Below, piece after piece: positions 1-8,930 of a stretch of DNA of 64,000 nt (positions are counted from its first letter, which is position 1; every line of letters starts with the position of its first letter). This DNA is from Sheuella amnicola (GTDB taxonomy: Bacteria > Pseudomonadota > Gammaproteobacteria > Burkholderiales > Burkholderiaceae_B): positions 62,001-126,000 of the forward strand of contig NZ_JAAGRN010000006.1 of the NCBI RefSeq assembly GCF_010499255.1, in the 5' to 3' direction. The notes under the pieces were generated by a model, which saw only the letters and a list, made by a program, of their open reading frames with translations, was not told the origin of the DNA and did no database searches. The position numbers and the translations under genes were made by a program.

Positions 1-20
1 ATGCCTTTGACGAGTCAGGT

Positions 21-1085
21 TCACTTCAGGCAGATAAACGTATGGACACGGTCATAGTCATCCATATATTGCTGCCAGCTTGAAACCTGCATGGGGCTAT
101 ACCCCCTGGGGCAACTGCACCACCCGGTCAAGGGGTTAATCATTGCCACCTCTGTGCCCGAGTTCATGCAACCGTACATACCGTGCAGGATATAAGCGCC
201 GCCGAAGCGTCCGCCCGGTGCGCTCCATCGCCCCTGGTTGCAGACGAGTAACTCTCCGTCCTCAGCCCGGGCGACCAATCCATCAGGCTGACATGCCGAA
301 AATTCGCTCGCCTGCCCTTGAATTTGCAAATATTCGCCCGCCGATAAACGCCCCTTGACCGTTACCGATGTATCCAACTCGGTATGTCGCTTTTCATTTC
401 GACGAACAAATTCGGTCGACACAGTTGAATCGTAAAAACTCTGCGTCACGATGCTCCCTGGCATTAAGGCAGGCATATCCGGCAAAGGCGGATTCGACAC
501 ATCGATCTGCGCCCCCTTGATTCGTGAAGGCACAAGAGGATGGACGCTTGCACCCTGACCGTCCATCGCCATCAGAATCTTGCCAATCCTATTGAGATCC
601 TGCGCATGCTCGGGCTTCATTCCGATCGGTTGCGCCAAAATCAAGGCTTCGAGTTTGCATCCATGGTCACGACACCCCTCTTGCGCCGGCAAGACGCGAA
701 TTCCGATTTCGAACTTTAATGGTGGTTGAAGCGTGAAATTTTTAGGTAAATGACCTGCTTCGATCAATTCGCCTACAGATGGTCGTCGCAAGTCTTGATA
801 ACGCGAACCGTCCGGACCGATATCGACAATGCCAGTCAACACATCAGCCTGTCCCTTCAGCATTTGATCCACAGCTTTTTTGACTGCATGGAGCCAAACG
901 CCTGTTGCCTGGGCTGCCGCCTCGTCGATTTGCCGCATCCAGGTCGATGCACCCCAAATACCAATTAATGTAGTGATCATGATGACCAGCACAAGTTCGA
1001 ATATGGCAAAACCACATTGCTGCTTAAATTGCTTCTTGCCCGACCTGTCGTGCAGCCTCTGAGGGCAACCCGGATTGTTTCGCAT
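21..1085 (-). CDS. pilV: PilV-like type IVb minor/tip pilin
   Basis: A 354-residue type IVb prepilin-like protein. The N terminus carries a class III prepilin signal: a basic leader ending in Gly25, then Phe26 and a hydrophobic helix with Glu five residues after the predicted cut (G25|FAIFE). The body matches the constant part of R64-type PilV in plan. The C-terminal 60 residues are Cys- and Gly-rich (GWCSCPRGY), like the adhesive tips that shufflons exchange. It starts 6 nt after pilS stops, so it is the last pilus gene in view. PilV is known as a minor, tip-located adhesin that fixes recipient specificity in R64 mating. A role in attachment is inferred here. The region left of the stop lies outside the window, so alternative C-terminal segments cannot be excluded. 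Confidence 0.75.
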   Translation of the reverse strand: MRNNPGCPQRLHDRSGKKQFKQQCGFAIFELVLVIMITTLIGIWGASTWMRQIDEAAAQATGVWLHAVKKAVDQMLKGQADVLTGIVDIGPDGSRYQDLRRPSVGELIEAGHLPKNFTLQPPLKFEIGIRVLPAQEGCRDHGCKLEALILAQPIGMKPEHAQDLNRIGKILMAMDGQGASVHPLVPSRIKGAQIDVSNPPLPDMPALMPGSIVTQSFYDSTVSTEFVRRNEKRHTELDTSVTVKGRLSAGEYLQIQGQASEFSACQPDGLVARAEDGELLVCNQGRWSAPGGRFGGAYILHGMYGCMNSGTEVAMINPLTGWCSCPRGYSPMQVSSWQQYMDDYDRVHTFICLK

Positions 1086-1091
1086 CCGATA

Positions 1092-1694
1092 TCAGCGAAT
1101 CGTAAAAACGAATGTATTGCGATCGCCCGAAGCACATTGCGCGTCAGCCAGAATCGAGTTGTAGGGCATAGGTGGTTCACTCGTTACGTTTTTGACTGTT
1201 GCCGGTCCAGACTGCCCCGATATCGTTACCGTTTCAGCGATACGTTGCAAGATGGAAGCCAATGCCGGACATGCGGCATGATTCACATCGTTGAAGGTCA
1301 GAGAAAAAGCAGATCCAATCGGTGCACCCAATGTTGATGAAGGTGAGGCTTCGATTACTCCGCGGCCATTTGTACCTATTCCTCCAAGCCCGTGAGCAAC
1401 GCTTGCATCAGCCCCCTTCCCCGTCACAGACACCACACTCGAAGATCTCAGCGTGTTCACCAAGGTCGACGAATCAATTCCCGCATAGGGCATGGATCCA
1501 AATCCGTGGGTACTGGCTTTCAGCCTTGCGACAACGCGCTGAATTTCTTCAGCCACGCGAGGAACTTTGCTTTCGATCACATAGCCCTGAATTGCCGGAA
1601 TTCCTACAATGGCTATCAACATCATGATAGTAGTAACGATTGATATTTCTATTAAAGAAAACCCGCGCTGGTTTGCGTACTGACATGCCTGCAT
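1092..1694 (-). CDS. pilS: PilS major type IVb prepilin
   Basis: A 200-residue pilin. It has a very short leader of 11 residues, cleavage site G11|FSLIE with Glu at +5, and a typical hydrophobic N-terminal helix that polymerises and anchors the subunit in the inner membrane. Two cysteines near the C terminus (CPALAS... and ...QCASGD) can form the disulfide loop usual for type IVb pilins. An AAGGAG ribosome site precedes the ATG. It should be processed by a prepilin peptidase (PilU in R64), not visible in this window, and assembled by PilQ and PilR encoded just upstream. Its position between the platform gene and pilV, and its size, favour major pilin over minor pilin. Confidence 0.85.
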   Translation of the reverse strand: MQACQYANQRGFSLIEISIVTTIMMLIAIVGIPAIQGYVIESKVPRVAEEIQRVVARLKASTHGFGSMPYAGIDSSTLVNTLRSSSVVSVTGKGADASVAHGLGGIGTNGRGVIEASPSSTLGAPIGSAFSLTFNDVNHAACPALASILQRIAETVTISGQSGPATVKNVTSEPPMPYNSILADAQCASGDRNTFVFTIR

Positions 1695-1710
1695 AACAAC
1701 TCCTTTGTGA

Positions 1711-2814
1711 TTAACCGGCGTAATAAAGACTTAATCCCTGCCTGAGCTCTTCAAATACTCGGTAATGCCAAAAAGCAATCCCGAGCACGATTGCGATCGA
1801 AATGAACAGCATGCTCCATTGCAAAATCTGTGCTTGAGCGGCAAGCTTCTTGACGGTATGCACGGCCACCCTTTCGGCAGTGCGTTGCAATCCCACATCC
1901 AGGCCCAGCGTGCTGACCATATCGGTGAAGTACCACCAGAGTTGCGCATCCACCAATCCGGTATCCAGCGATTCTGTGACCCCCAATCCGAGATCGATGC
2001 GTTCCATCATGCAAGAGATGTGGTCGTTCATCCAGGGCGTTGATCCCACTTGCTGGATCAATAACGCGTCACGCAACCGTGCAGTCACATTGCCTCGAGG
2101 CTGAAGCAGGATCGCCAGCAAAGATAAAAATCTGATCGACTGAACAATCCGATACAAGCGCCAAATTCCCCATGTATCCAACCAGTTTCGTAATGGCCCG
2201 ATCAGATTCGGCAATGACCAGAATCCGGACCAGGCAATGCCTGCCACCGCCGGCAACGCCATCCACCAAACATTTCGCAACACTGCAGCCGTCTTAAATA
2301 ACCACTGAGACATCGGACCGTAATAATCCGGCGGCAATGAGGAAAACGCGCGTGTCAGTTGGTCGGCAGTAAAAAAGGGAATCAATAAAATCGCAACCAG
2401 TGCCACAAGCAGGCTCAGACCACCGGTCAGAACAGTTCGTAAAAATGTCCGCTGCGCCAGATCGGTTGCCCGGACCACTGCGGATAACTGCCGAAGGGTC
2501 TGCACCAGTGCGCCTGCGCCGGCATACTGTGCTGCCTGAATCGCAACCAGATCTTCCGTGGGAATGGTGCCGAACCACGTCGCGAATAAATCTCCCCCGG
2601 TTTGAGGAAACCTTTGCGCCCAGTGCCTGGATAAAACGCCTCTATTGTTGCTCGCGCCATACCGATCGGCATCGTCCTGAAATATCTGCAATAAGGTCTT
2701 TGCGCCACCGGTCACTGCAATGAGATCGGCAAGATAATCATAAAAATCGGCCCGTTGCGCCTTGAATCCCCGTGCAGCGACTGTCAACCTGAATTGATCA
2801 AACACTCGCACCAC
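1711..2814 (-). CDS. pilR: PilR inner-membrane platform protein (GspF/T2SSF family)
   Basis: A 367-residue homologue of the GspF/PilC family, the polytopic inner-membrane platform that couples the assembly ATPase to pilin extraction. Three strongly hydrophobic stretches are visible: around residues 125-150 (LVALVAILLIPFF), around 175-200, and near the C terminus (FISIAIVLGIAFW). Cytoplasmic helical domains lie between them, as in R64 PilR and TCP TcpE. No ATG is available: the frame begins GTG-GTG-CGA-GTG inside the end of pilQ, with AAGGA just upstream, so the start is one of these GTG codons. Translation is probably coupled to pilQ, whose stop overlaps it. Confidence 0.8.
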   Translation of the reverse strand: MVRVFDQFRLTVAARGFKAQRADFYDYLADLIAVTGGAKTLLQIFQDDADRYGASNNRGVLSRHWAQRFPQTGGDLFATWFGTIPTEDLVAIQAAQYAGAGALVQTLRQLSAVVRATDLAQRTFLRTVLTGGLSLLVALVAILLIPFFTADQLTRAFSSLPPDYYGPMSQWLFKTAAVLRNVWWMALPAVAGIAWSGFWSLPNLIGPLRNWLDTWGIWRLYRIVQSIRFLSLLAILLQPRGNVTARLRDALLIQQVGSTPWMNDHISCMMERIDLGLGVTESLDTGLVDAQLWWYFTDMVSTLGLDVGLQRTAERVAVHTVKKLAAQAQILQWSMLFISIAIVLGIAFWHYRVFEELRQGLSLYYAG

Positions 2815-4558
2815 ATCCTTGTCCGGAATTCAAGAATGAGCCGAATCTAATTTCCAGCTCGCGAGGATCAATCTGACCAATCAGCATTTTATAAATTGCA
2901 GCCTGGTGAACGGATTTTCCAGTCATGAGGGGATGGGACAAGGCGGTGCATTGCCTGGTGTTGAACCACCTGAGCAATCCCAAACCATTGTGTTTTTTAA
3001 CGCCATCAAGGAATTCCATCTCCCGTTGCGGCTCGATCATTTCCGCCACCACCGTTCGACCGATTGTTCCGGGCAAAGCAAGCAATGATCGCGATTGACA
3101 TGTATTGCAACCACTTGGGGAACGAAACCTCAATACCTGACGATCCGTCTGTGTCAAGGATTCGATTGCATCAAGCCAGCGATCAAGCCAATCCGCATCG
3201 CGTGTAAACCCCTCGAAGTCCCTTAGCTGTTGATGTGATTTCAAGCCTGAATAATCGATAGAACACATCGAACACAAGCGGGGCAGCAACATTTGATAAA
3301 CCAGCAGCTTGAGAATGCCGGGCGTGGCGAGCAAATCGCGCGCGACTCCGATGAAGCTAGATGCCAGACGATCCGGAATCAACAAGACAGAACCAGCGTG
3401 CACCGTGGTGTACAAATTGACTCCGCATCCTGCAAGATCCATTAGCGCGCGTCCGCCCGCGGAGTCTCGGATTTCTCCAATCAGCAAATCATTCATTGCT
3501 GATCGCTTGATTGTCTTGAGCTTGATATCGAACGAGTTTCCGTCCCGATCGTCAAGCGTGCGACTAATCGTATTTTGCAACGCGTTGGGGATAGGATATT
3601 CGACCGGATCCTCGATCGTGATGACCTTACGGTCCGCTGGAATGTCGCGCATCAGCGTAGCGATTGTGGTTGACTTACCGGATCCGACCACCCCCGCCAA
3701 AATGACTGCACCACCTTGCAATGATCTTGCGCGATGCAAAGCATTTATCTGACAATCCAAATAACCTAGCGTGCGTAAATCGGGCGTCAACTCCAGTTGT
3801 TGGGACGCAAGCAAACGCAAACAAACAGAGGGTCCTGAATCAGTCGCCAATGAGGCCCAACGCAATGCTATCGATCGAGTGACGCCTGAAGATTCAACTA
3901 AATTCAGATTAAGCCTGCCCTGTTGCTCGATCATTGGATCGAAAACCGCCCCGTTACCACCTTGTACGCCCATCCAGGCAACGGATAACATTTCAAGCAT
4001 GGTCGCAGTCGGAATATATCGATAGCGTTCCGGACATAGGTAGCGACCGCCAATCGTGAAATAAACCGATGAGTCCTGCTTGAACTTGTCGACATTTAAA
4101 TGAACATCGCTTGCGGCATGCCGCACCGCCCAGGTGATCATTTCTTTAAACAATTCGCCAAGCGAGGAGCGTTGCGCAGGCGTATCCGACTGAACTGCGT
4201 ATGAAGCGCCCTGTCGCTCCACATGATCGGTTCGATCAATTGCAATCAGAAGAGCCGAAGCAAGTACAAAAATGCTTGGCTCAACCAGTCGAAATCCCTT
4301 TTGCTCCAAAAGCTTCAATACGGCCTGCGTTTGATCGTCCTGACAATATTCAGCCACAACAAACACGCCTGCTCGACCATCCTCGAACAGAACGGGACAA
4401 ACGCGTCCGGATAATGCCATCACGCCTAGCGAACGACTCAGGGTTCGGACAAAAGCAGGGTTCAAACGAGACAACTGCTCATGCGTATCGATCACTTGAT
4501 GTGCGCGGGCGCGCCAACTCTGGTCGAGCGGCATGCGTTCGTACGCTGTCAGCTTCAT
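2798..4558 (-). CDS. pilQ: PilQ pilus assembly ATPase (GspE/PulE family)
   Basis: Hexameric secretion ATPase that powers pilus extension at the inner membrane. Seen in the 586-residue product: Walker A near 289-297 (GVVGSGKST), Asp box (TIEDPVEYP, about 314-322), Walker B (LLIGEIRD, about 358-365), His box (TTVHAG, about 384-389) and a tetracysteine zinc site, Cys429/432 and Cys484/487, typical of GspE-type ATPases. I chose the ATG at 4558 because it forms an ATGA overlap with the pilP stop and has AGGT upstream. The frame is open a further 20 codons upstream. In R64 PilQ plays the same role. A separate retraction ATPase is not visible here. Confidence 0.88.
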   Translation of the reverse strand: MKLTAYERMPLDQSWRARAHQVIDTHEQLSRLNPAFVRTLSRSLGVMALSGRVCPVLFEDGRAGVFVVAEYCQDDQTQAVLKLLEQKGFRLVEPSIFVLASALLIAIDRTDHVERQGASYAVQSDTPAQRSSLGELFKEMITWAVRHAASDVHLNVDKFKQDSSVYFTIGGRYLCPERYRYIPTATMLEMLSVAWMGVQGGNGAVFDPMIEQQGRLNLNLVESSGVTRSIALRWASLATDSGPSVCLRLLASQQLELTPDLRTLGYLDCQINALHRARSLQGGAVILAGVVGSGKSTTIATLMRDIPADRKVITIEDPVEYPIPNALQNTISRTLDDRDGNSFDIKLKTIKRSAMNDLLIGEIRDSAGGRALMDLAGCGVNLYTTVHAGSVLLIPDRLASSFIGVARDLLATPGILKLLVYQMLLPRLCSMCSIDYSGLKSHQQLRDFEGFTRDADWLDRWLDAIESLTQTDRQVLRFRSPSGCNTCQSRSLLALPGTIGRTVVAEMIEPQREMEFLDGVKKHNGLGLLRWFNTRQCTALSHPLMTGKSVHQAAIYKMLIGQIDPRELEIRFGSFLNSGQGCGASV

Positions 4559-5037
4559 GGGCGCACCTGCTGCAAACACAGAATTTCTTTTTGTTGATCT
4601 CTCTTGATATGCACGCAAGGGGGATCGATACGTTCCAACGTCAACGAATCATTTCCGCCACCTGATACGCGATGGTTGCGCTGACCAAGAACATGGACTT
4701 CTTGACCAAGCTGAACTTCCGCAGTCAGTGCGCGCCCTATTCCATAAATAGCTTGAACGACAGGCTTTGCGGATTGAGCCGAGGAATTGCTTGACGACAT
4801 TTCGGCAGATGCACGAGAAGACATGCCTGGCGGGTTATCGAACTGATGCCGCCTGGCAAGACGTAATGCTGCCTGAGCGTCAAGCTGCATCAACTCCTCG
4901 ACAGTCACGAGTCTGGGGTCCTGTTTGGTCATTTCGTTCTTGAGTTCCGATCCCGTTGCGAAAGTCGTGCAAAAAAACAGAATCAGACCCGAGAGCGATC
5001 TTGCGAGAATGCATGCATCAAGGTTTGGACGTTTCAA
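4555..5037 (-). CDS. pilP: PilP, periplasmic type IVb pilus assembly protein
   Basis: A 160-residue exported protein with an N-terminal signal peptide (hydrophobic run LSGLILFFCTTFA). The rest is a small periplasmic part containing a GspC/PilP-like beta segment (GRALTAEVQLGQEV) that is expected to bridge the inner-membrane complex to the secretin. The frame begins with TTG, with a GGGAG ribosome site 5 nt upstream and no better ATG. It overlaps the end of pilO by 20 nt and its stop overlaps the pilQ ATG. Assignment rests on the R64 gene order pilN-O-P-Q as much as on sequence, since PilP proteins diverge quickly. Confidence 0.72.
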   Translation of the reverse strand: MKRPNLDACILARSLSGLILFFCTTFATGSELKNEMTKQDPRLVTVEELMQLDAQAALRLARRHQFDNPPGMSSRASAEMSSSNSSAQSAKPVVQAIYGIGRALTAEVQLGQEVHVLGQRNHRVSGGGNDSLTLERIDPPCVHIKRDQQKEILCLQQVRP

Positions 5038-6358
5038 AAAGCTCCCCCGTCAATTCAAGATTCAATGCGGAATGACTTGCCGGTCCCTGACCTGAAAACG
5101 ACCCGATCTCCAATCTGGCTCGTCGCCACCGAACAGGCACCTTTAACCCTTCAAGCATCACGACTGAACGCATAGGCCCTTTCACTGCAAAAGAGCGATA
5201 ACGCCAGATCGGCAACTCTGTAGGCATGGGAATAACTCGTCCCTGAGAGTCCAAGGGAGCTTGAACGCCGAGCACGGCTCCGGTGCCGATACGAATATGA
5301 TCAAAAGCCAAACTGATGCGCTGCAGATATGACATCCAGTCTTCTGGTTCGGATGCAACGACCCAATCATGAGGCGCTTGGCGATGCGGAACCTGCCAAA
5401 TCCAGGAGGCACTTTCCAATGGCGAGGCATGCATAATCCACTGCGCGGGCAGATGACGTTCAAGGTCGCTGTTTAGGGAAAATTTATGCTGTCTGTCGAA
5501 ATGGGCCGCACACTTCCAGCCCGGCATGGCCGCTTCGCATTCGATATTCCGAAGTTTCCAGCCTGCCGGATGCACCGGGACGTCATGCCATGTTCGAGTC
5601 AATTCAAGCAAACTTTGATAGTGATGGATCGGGATCTGTGAATCCAGTCGTCGCAAAGCTCTCTGCCACTCATGCCGAGCATCGGGCGCTTCCTGACGAG
5701 TCATGTCCGATGTATGGATTAAATATTTTTGCGAATAAATGCCTATGCATCCAAGTATCGAAAACAAAAAGATAGGGATAAAAAAATATTTTCGTAAGCG
5801 CTTGACCGGTTGCAATCGCGACAAAGGGGATAACTGTTCCAGCAACCAGGATGGCATCGCCTGATCTGTGAGAGTCGGCTCGGTTTGAATCTGTAGAAAT
5901 GGAAATCGAGTTTGGATAGGCTCAATTGCCTCGTAGGCTGCGTTCAAGTCCGAAAACCAGCGATCCGTATTGGATAAAACCGCACCCGCATGACTTGCCA
6001 CCATCCAGCATCCGTGACCTTCAAAAGGAATCAGACAGGCGAAAGCGCCTGCCGAATGCTTTTGCGCATAATGCGCAGCGGCTGAATGCATGCGCGACTT
6101 GCGCCCGGCCTGCTTCGATTTCAACCGAGTCATTCCCAGGGATCGCGCACCGACACCCGCAATGACGAAATGTGTCGCCCGCAACGCACGAGATTGTTTG
6201 ATGCCTTGCTTATGCGGATTGATCCCCACCAATGGCGTCCAATCCAAACCGAACACAAGTTGTTGGCCTCCCGGATGAGTCAAAATCATTGCCGTTCTTG
6301 AATGATCCGGATGCAAACTTTGTTTTTTAACCGTGCCCATCGCGCGCTCAGAATCCAT
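5018..6358 (-). CDS. pilO: PilO (PilO2-type) inner-membrane pilus assembly protein
   Basis: A 446-residue protein with a cytoplasmic N-terminal half that looks like an actin-like or PilM-like module. One membrane span lies around residues 188-212 (FFIPIFLFSILGCIGIY), followed by a periplasmic C-terminal half. This layout fits the R64 PilO/PilO2 family, which docks the secretin subcomplex to the ATPase-platform complex. R64 has a small separate pilM, which is absent here. It overlaps the end of pilN by 11 nt. An internal ATG six codons later is a possible alternative start. The identification is by synteny plus topology, and function is inferred from the R64 system. Confidence 0.72.
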   Translation of the reverse strand: MDSERAMGTVKKQSLHPDHSRTAMILTHPGGQQLVFGLDWTPLVGINPHKQGIKQSRALRATHFVIAGVGARSLGMTRLKSKQAGRKSRMHSAAAHYAQKHSAGAFACLIPFEGHGCWMVASHAGAVLSNTDRWFSDLNAAYEAIEPIQTRFPFLQIQTEPTLTDQAMPSWLLEQLSPLSRLQPVKRLRKYFFIPIFLFSILGCIGIYSQKYLIHTSDMTRQEAPDARHEWQRALRRLDSQIPIHHYQSLLELTRTWHDVPVHPAGWKLRNIECEAAMPGWKCAAHFDRQHKFSLNSDLERHLPAQWIMHASPLESASWIWQVPHRQAPHDWVVASEPEDWMSYLQRISLAFDHIRIGTGAVLGVQAPLDSQGRVIPMPTELPIWRYRSFAVKGPMRSVVMLEGLKVPVRWRRARLEIGSFSGQGPASHSALNLELTGELFETSKP

Positions 6359-7949
6359 CTTCAGCTTGGGCAGTAATCATGATTAGCGTCGCGAGACGTG
6401 ACTGGCCGGATTGATCCGATCCACCTAGCGCCAGAGGTAAATCAGGTGCCAGACGAGCTTTCCCCACTTCATCCTGTTTTCGTTCAAACCCCGAAATCAA
6501 CATGGGCTGTCCGGGCTTGAGCGCGACTTGCTGAACCGAGCCATTTCCGTCAATCGTGATCTGCTGGATCTGAACACGTTGTCCCTGATCACCGAGCGTA
6601 ATTGACTTGAGAGGCTGCGCAACTGTGTTGTCATACGCAATCGATAGCAAGATTTGTCCATCTTCTTGCGCATCCGGAACAAGAGTCAGAAAGGTTCCAA
6701 CCGTCTCCTCCTTCTGACTCACCGACGAGGAGGCGAGTGATGAATTTGCATGTTTGGTCGAACCCGGCTCAAGCGCAGTCTTGATTTGATCGATATAGGT
6801 AAAAGTCGTACGCACCGCATGCGTGACAGGCCTTCGATTCAACGTCATGACAGGAACACTTGTGTGGCGCAAAACCGTACCGTATTGGGAAAGCGCTTTA
6901 AGAACGGCCTGACTGCCTTGGACTGCGCCATGCGATCCCGTCAGATTGATTCGGGCTGCATCCACCCCGACCCCAATCGCCGGACTCGCCAGGGATGCGG
7001 CTAGCGCCCCTTGATTCAAGACCGTTTCCCAATTTAGTCCGAGCTCGAGATTTTCTTTTGTTGCGAGCGTGATTTCCTCAAAAAGCAAGCGTACTCGCCT
7101 GGACATGATTCGATTTTCCTGCGCCAGGTATTGCGCAATCGCATTAAGTGCCTCCGGTGTATCGGTCACGACAATAGAAGTTAAGGCACCCGGCTGTGCA
7201 GCCACAATTGCCGCACGAGTCAGAAAGGGTTCGAGCCTGGCGCGAATGGCTTCGATTGAATGTTGCTGCGTCGAACTAAGCGAGGTACGTGAAGCATGAT
7301 CGAATCCTCCCGCTTTATTTCCGGGAGATCTACCTAAATGCGCATCGGTCTGTGCCGTCAGCGTCAATACTTTGACATCGTAGATGCGAGTCTGCGTTCT
7401 GAAAAACTCGATGGCTTCATTGTGATAGCGCCAATAAATTCCCAGCCGTCTGGACAACGCATCAAGAACCTTGGACAAAGGTTGTGGTCCCTGAGCAAAT
7501 GCCGCGGTCTGAGGCATGCTCGCAACGACCGCTTGACTGGAAACTGTCAATCTGGGCATGAAATTTTCAGCCGGCAATAATGCCTCGGGTTTGATGACTA
7601 CCGGAATGCCTGTTGCCTGCGTAATGCGTTCAGCCAGAACAACAAGAGATTCCTTTGGTCCCCGGTACATCATTGTGGTGTCGACGTTTTTACGCAATGC
7701 CTGCGGCAATGTCGCCTCGCGCGCCAGCGGAACGGCGCGTCCTGCAAGCCACGGTTTGTTGACTCTTTGCGCATTACGTCTTACCTGGTCCCCGGTGATC
7801 GCTTGCCTGAAACCATGACGCGTGTCTTGAATGGCCTGATGTGTCCGCGATGCTTGATCCGACTGTTGCAACAAGCGGTCACGCAAGGAGCATCCATTCA
7901 GAAACGGCGCCGACAATGCCAGGAATAGGAACAAGACTCGCGACATCAC
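6348..7949 (-). CDS. pilN: PilN outer-membrane secretin lipoprotein
   Basis: The 533-residue outer-membrane channel subunit through which the pilus exits. The N terminus is a lipoprotein signal with lipobox LNGC (acylated Cys20). The middle carries N-domain ring-building repeats, including a TSIVVTDTPEAL segment typical of secretin N1/N3 domains. The C-terminal third is the secretin beta domain, ending in a GGSDQ segment. R64 PilN is a lipoprotein secretin of similar size. The start is GTG at 7949, directly followed by ATG at 7946. The latter forms TGATG with the stop of the preceding lipoprotein gene, and AGGAG sits 7-10 nt upstream. Confidence 0.88.
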   Translation of the reverse strand: MMSRVLFLFLALSAPFLNGCSLRDRLLQQSDQASRTHQAIQDTRHGFRQAITGDQVRRNAQRVNKPWLAGRAVPLAREATLPQALRKNVDTTMMYRGPKESLVVLAERITQATGIPVVIKPEALLPAENFMPRLTVSSQAVVASMPQTAAFAQGPQPLSKVLDALSRRLGIYWRYHNEAIEFFRTQTRIYDVKVLTLTAQTDAHLGRSPGNKAGGFDHASRTSLSSTQQHSIEAIRARLEPFLTRAAIVAAQPGALTSIVVTDTPEALNAIAQYLAQENRIMSRRVRLLFEEITLATKENLELGLNWETVLNQGALAASLASPAIGVGVDAARINLTGSHGAVQGSQAVLKALSQYGTVLRHTSVPVMTLNRRPVTHAVRTTFTYIDQIKTALEPGSTKHANSSLASSSVSQKEETVGTFLTLVPDAQEDGQILLSIAYDNTVAQPLKSITLGDQGQRVQIQQITIDGNGSVQQVALKPGQPMLISGFERKQDEVGKARLAPDLPLALGGSDQSGQSRLATLIMITAQAEDGF

Positions 7950-8752
7950 GCCGGTGCTCCTGCCACTGCAGGTGTTGTCGTTCGGTCACAAGGCTCTGAA
8001 AGGGCAATAACGCGCAAAACCTGGTTAGCATAAAAGCACGGTTGCAAGGGCCGATCGGACAACTCGGTCGAACCGACCAGGCTCTGGACCGAAGTAATGA
8101 AGTCATCTCCGAACTTGGCACCACCGGCCAAAGGAATATCGACATCCACACCCCAATGCTCAGTCTGGAAATGCCAACCACTGATGCCTGCCCAACGCAC
8201 CAATGTCTGACGTAAATTCTGATCTTCAGGCGTCACCGAGAATGTCACTGAACCGGATGTAAGACTGGCAGAATTCGCTTGATCAGTTTTCGGATTTTGA
8301 TCAGCTGTCAATGTTGCAGCAATGGACTTTGAGTTCTGTGAAGCTGATGATGCTTTCACGCTTTCTTGCCCGGAGTCTTGTGTAGACTGGATATGTCGCG
8401 CCTGCGCTTTGAGCTGACCATGTCGAAAGGTCAGTCTGGGCCAGTGCCCGGCAATGATTGTGTATGGATTCTGTTGCGTGTAAGGCAGGACATGTTCACC
8501 TTCTTCATCTGTCGCCAGAATGATCGGTATAGTCTGCTGAGGTGACCATTGCAACCAAATCCGTGATGCGTCCGAAAACATCTGAACTGGTCCGATCGAA
8601 CGTGCGCCGGATAGTTTCCAGCCGAAATCAAGCTTGCCGCTTGGACTCAATACGTTCGATTCATGCTCTCCGATTTTGGGGCGGCTCGATCCCGCGCATC
8701 CCTGAATCATCAGTCCACACAAAAGCAACCACGACACCCGTACGATCAACAT
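7946..8752 (-). CDS. TcpQ-domain lipoprotein heading the pilus operon (PilL-like)
   Basis: A 268-residue lipoprotein with lipobox IQGC (Cys19). The C-terminal 80 residues match the TcpQ/PilL C-terminal domain pattern (QTLVRWAGISGWHFQTEHWG ... CFYANQVLRVIALS). This domain helps the secretin reach the outer membrane in TCP, and it occurs in R64 PilL. The central part is low-complexity, rich in Ser, Gln and Lys. It is the first gene of the pil operon and is translationally coupled to pilN. In R64, pilM lies between pilL and pilN. Here no such gene is present, so the locus is a shortened version. PilL-like is my best label, and the symbol is left open because the N-terminal two thirds are not recognisable. 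Confidence 0.7.
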   Translation of the reverse strand: MLIVRVSWLLLCGLMIQGCAGSSRPKIGEHESNVLSPSGKLDFGWKLSGARSIGPVQMFSDASRIWLQWSPQQTIPIILATDEEGEHVLPYTQQNPYTIIAGHWPRLTFRHGQLKAQARHIQSTQDSGQESVKASSASQNSKSIAATLTADQNPKTDQANSASLTSGSVTFSVTPEDQNLRQTLVRWAGISGWHFQTEHWGVDVDIPLAGGAKFGDDFITSVQSLVGSTELSDRPLQPCFYANQVLRVIALSEPCDRTTTPAVAGAPA

Positions 8753-8843
8753 AGATCATCAACCAAAAATCAAACGGCGATCATGTTGACGCGTGATCGT
8801 AGAGCAAACAATTGTGCCTACCACGCATGGATAAATCGGAAGC

Positions 8844-8872
8844 AAAAAAAACGGAGCCCGCTTGGGCTCCGT
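8844..8872 (-). terminator. Rho-independent terminator after the UgpB-like gene
   Basis: A 9-bp perfect GC-rich stem (ACGGAGCCC with GGGCTCCGT, 4-nt loop) at 8851-8872. Read on the minus strand it is followed by eight T (8844-8851), a textbook intrinsic terminator. It separates the 12642-8931 operon from the pilus operon that starts at 8752, whose promoter must lie in the remaining 90 bp. Confidence 0.9.
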
Positions 8873-8930
8873 TATGTACTACGATCAAACTTCAATTCGA
8901 TGCTTTGTCATTCGCATCGGATAATGAAAA

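Noticed and set aside
21-1085. Search for R64-type shufflon crossover repeats in pilV
   Set aside because: No 19-bp sfx-like repeat or inverted copy was found inside the gene. Sequence beyond the edge is not available.
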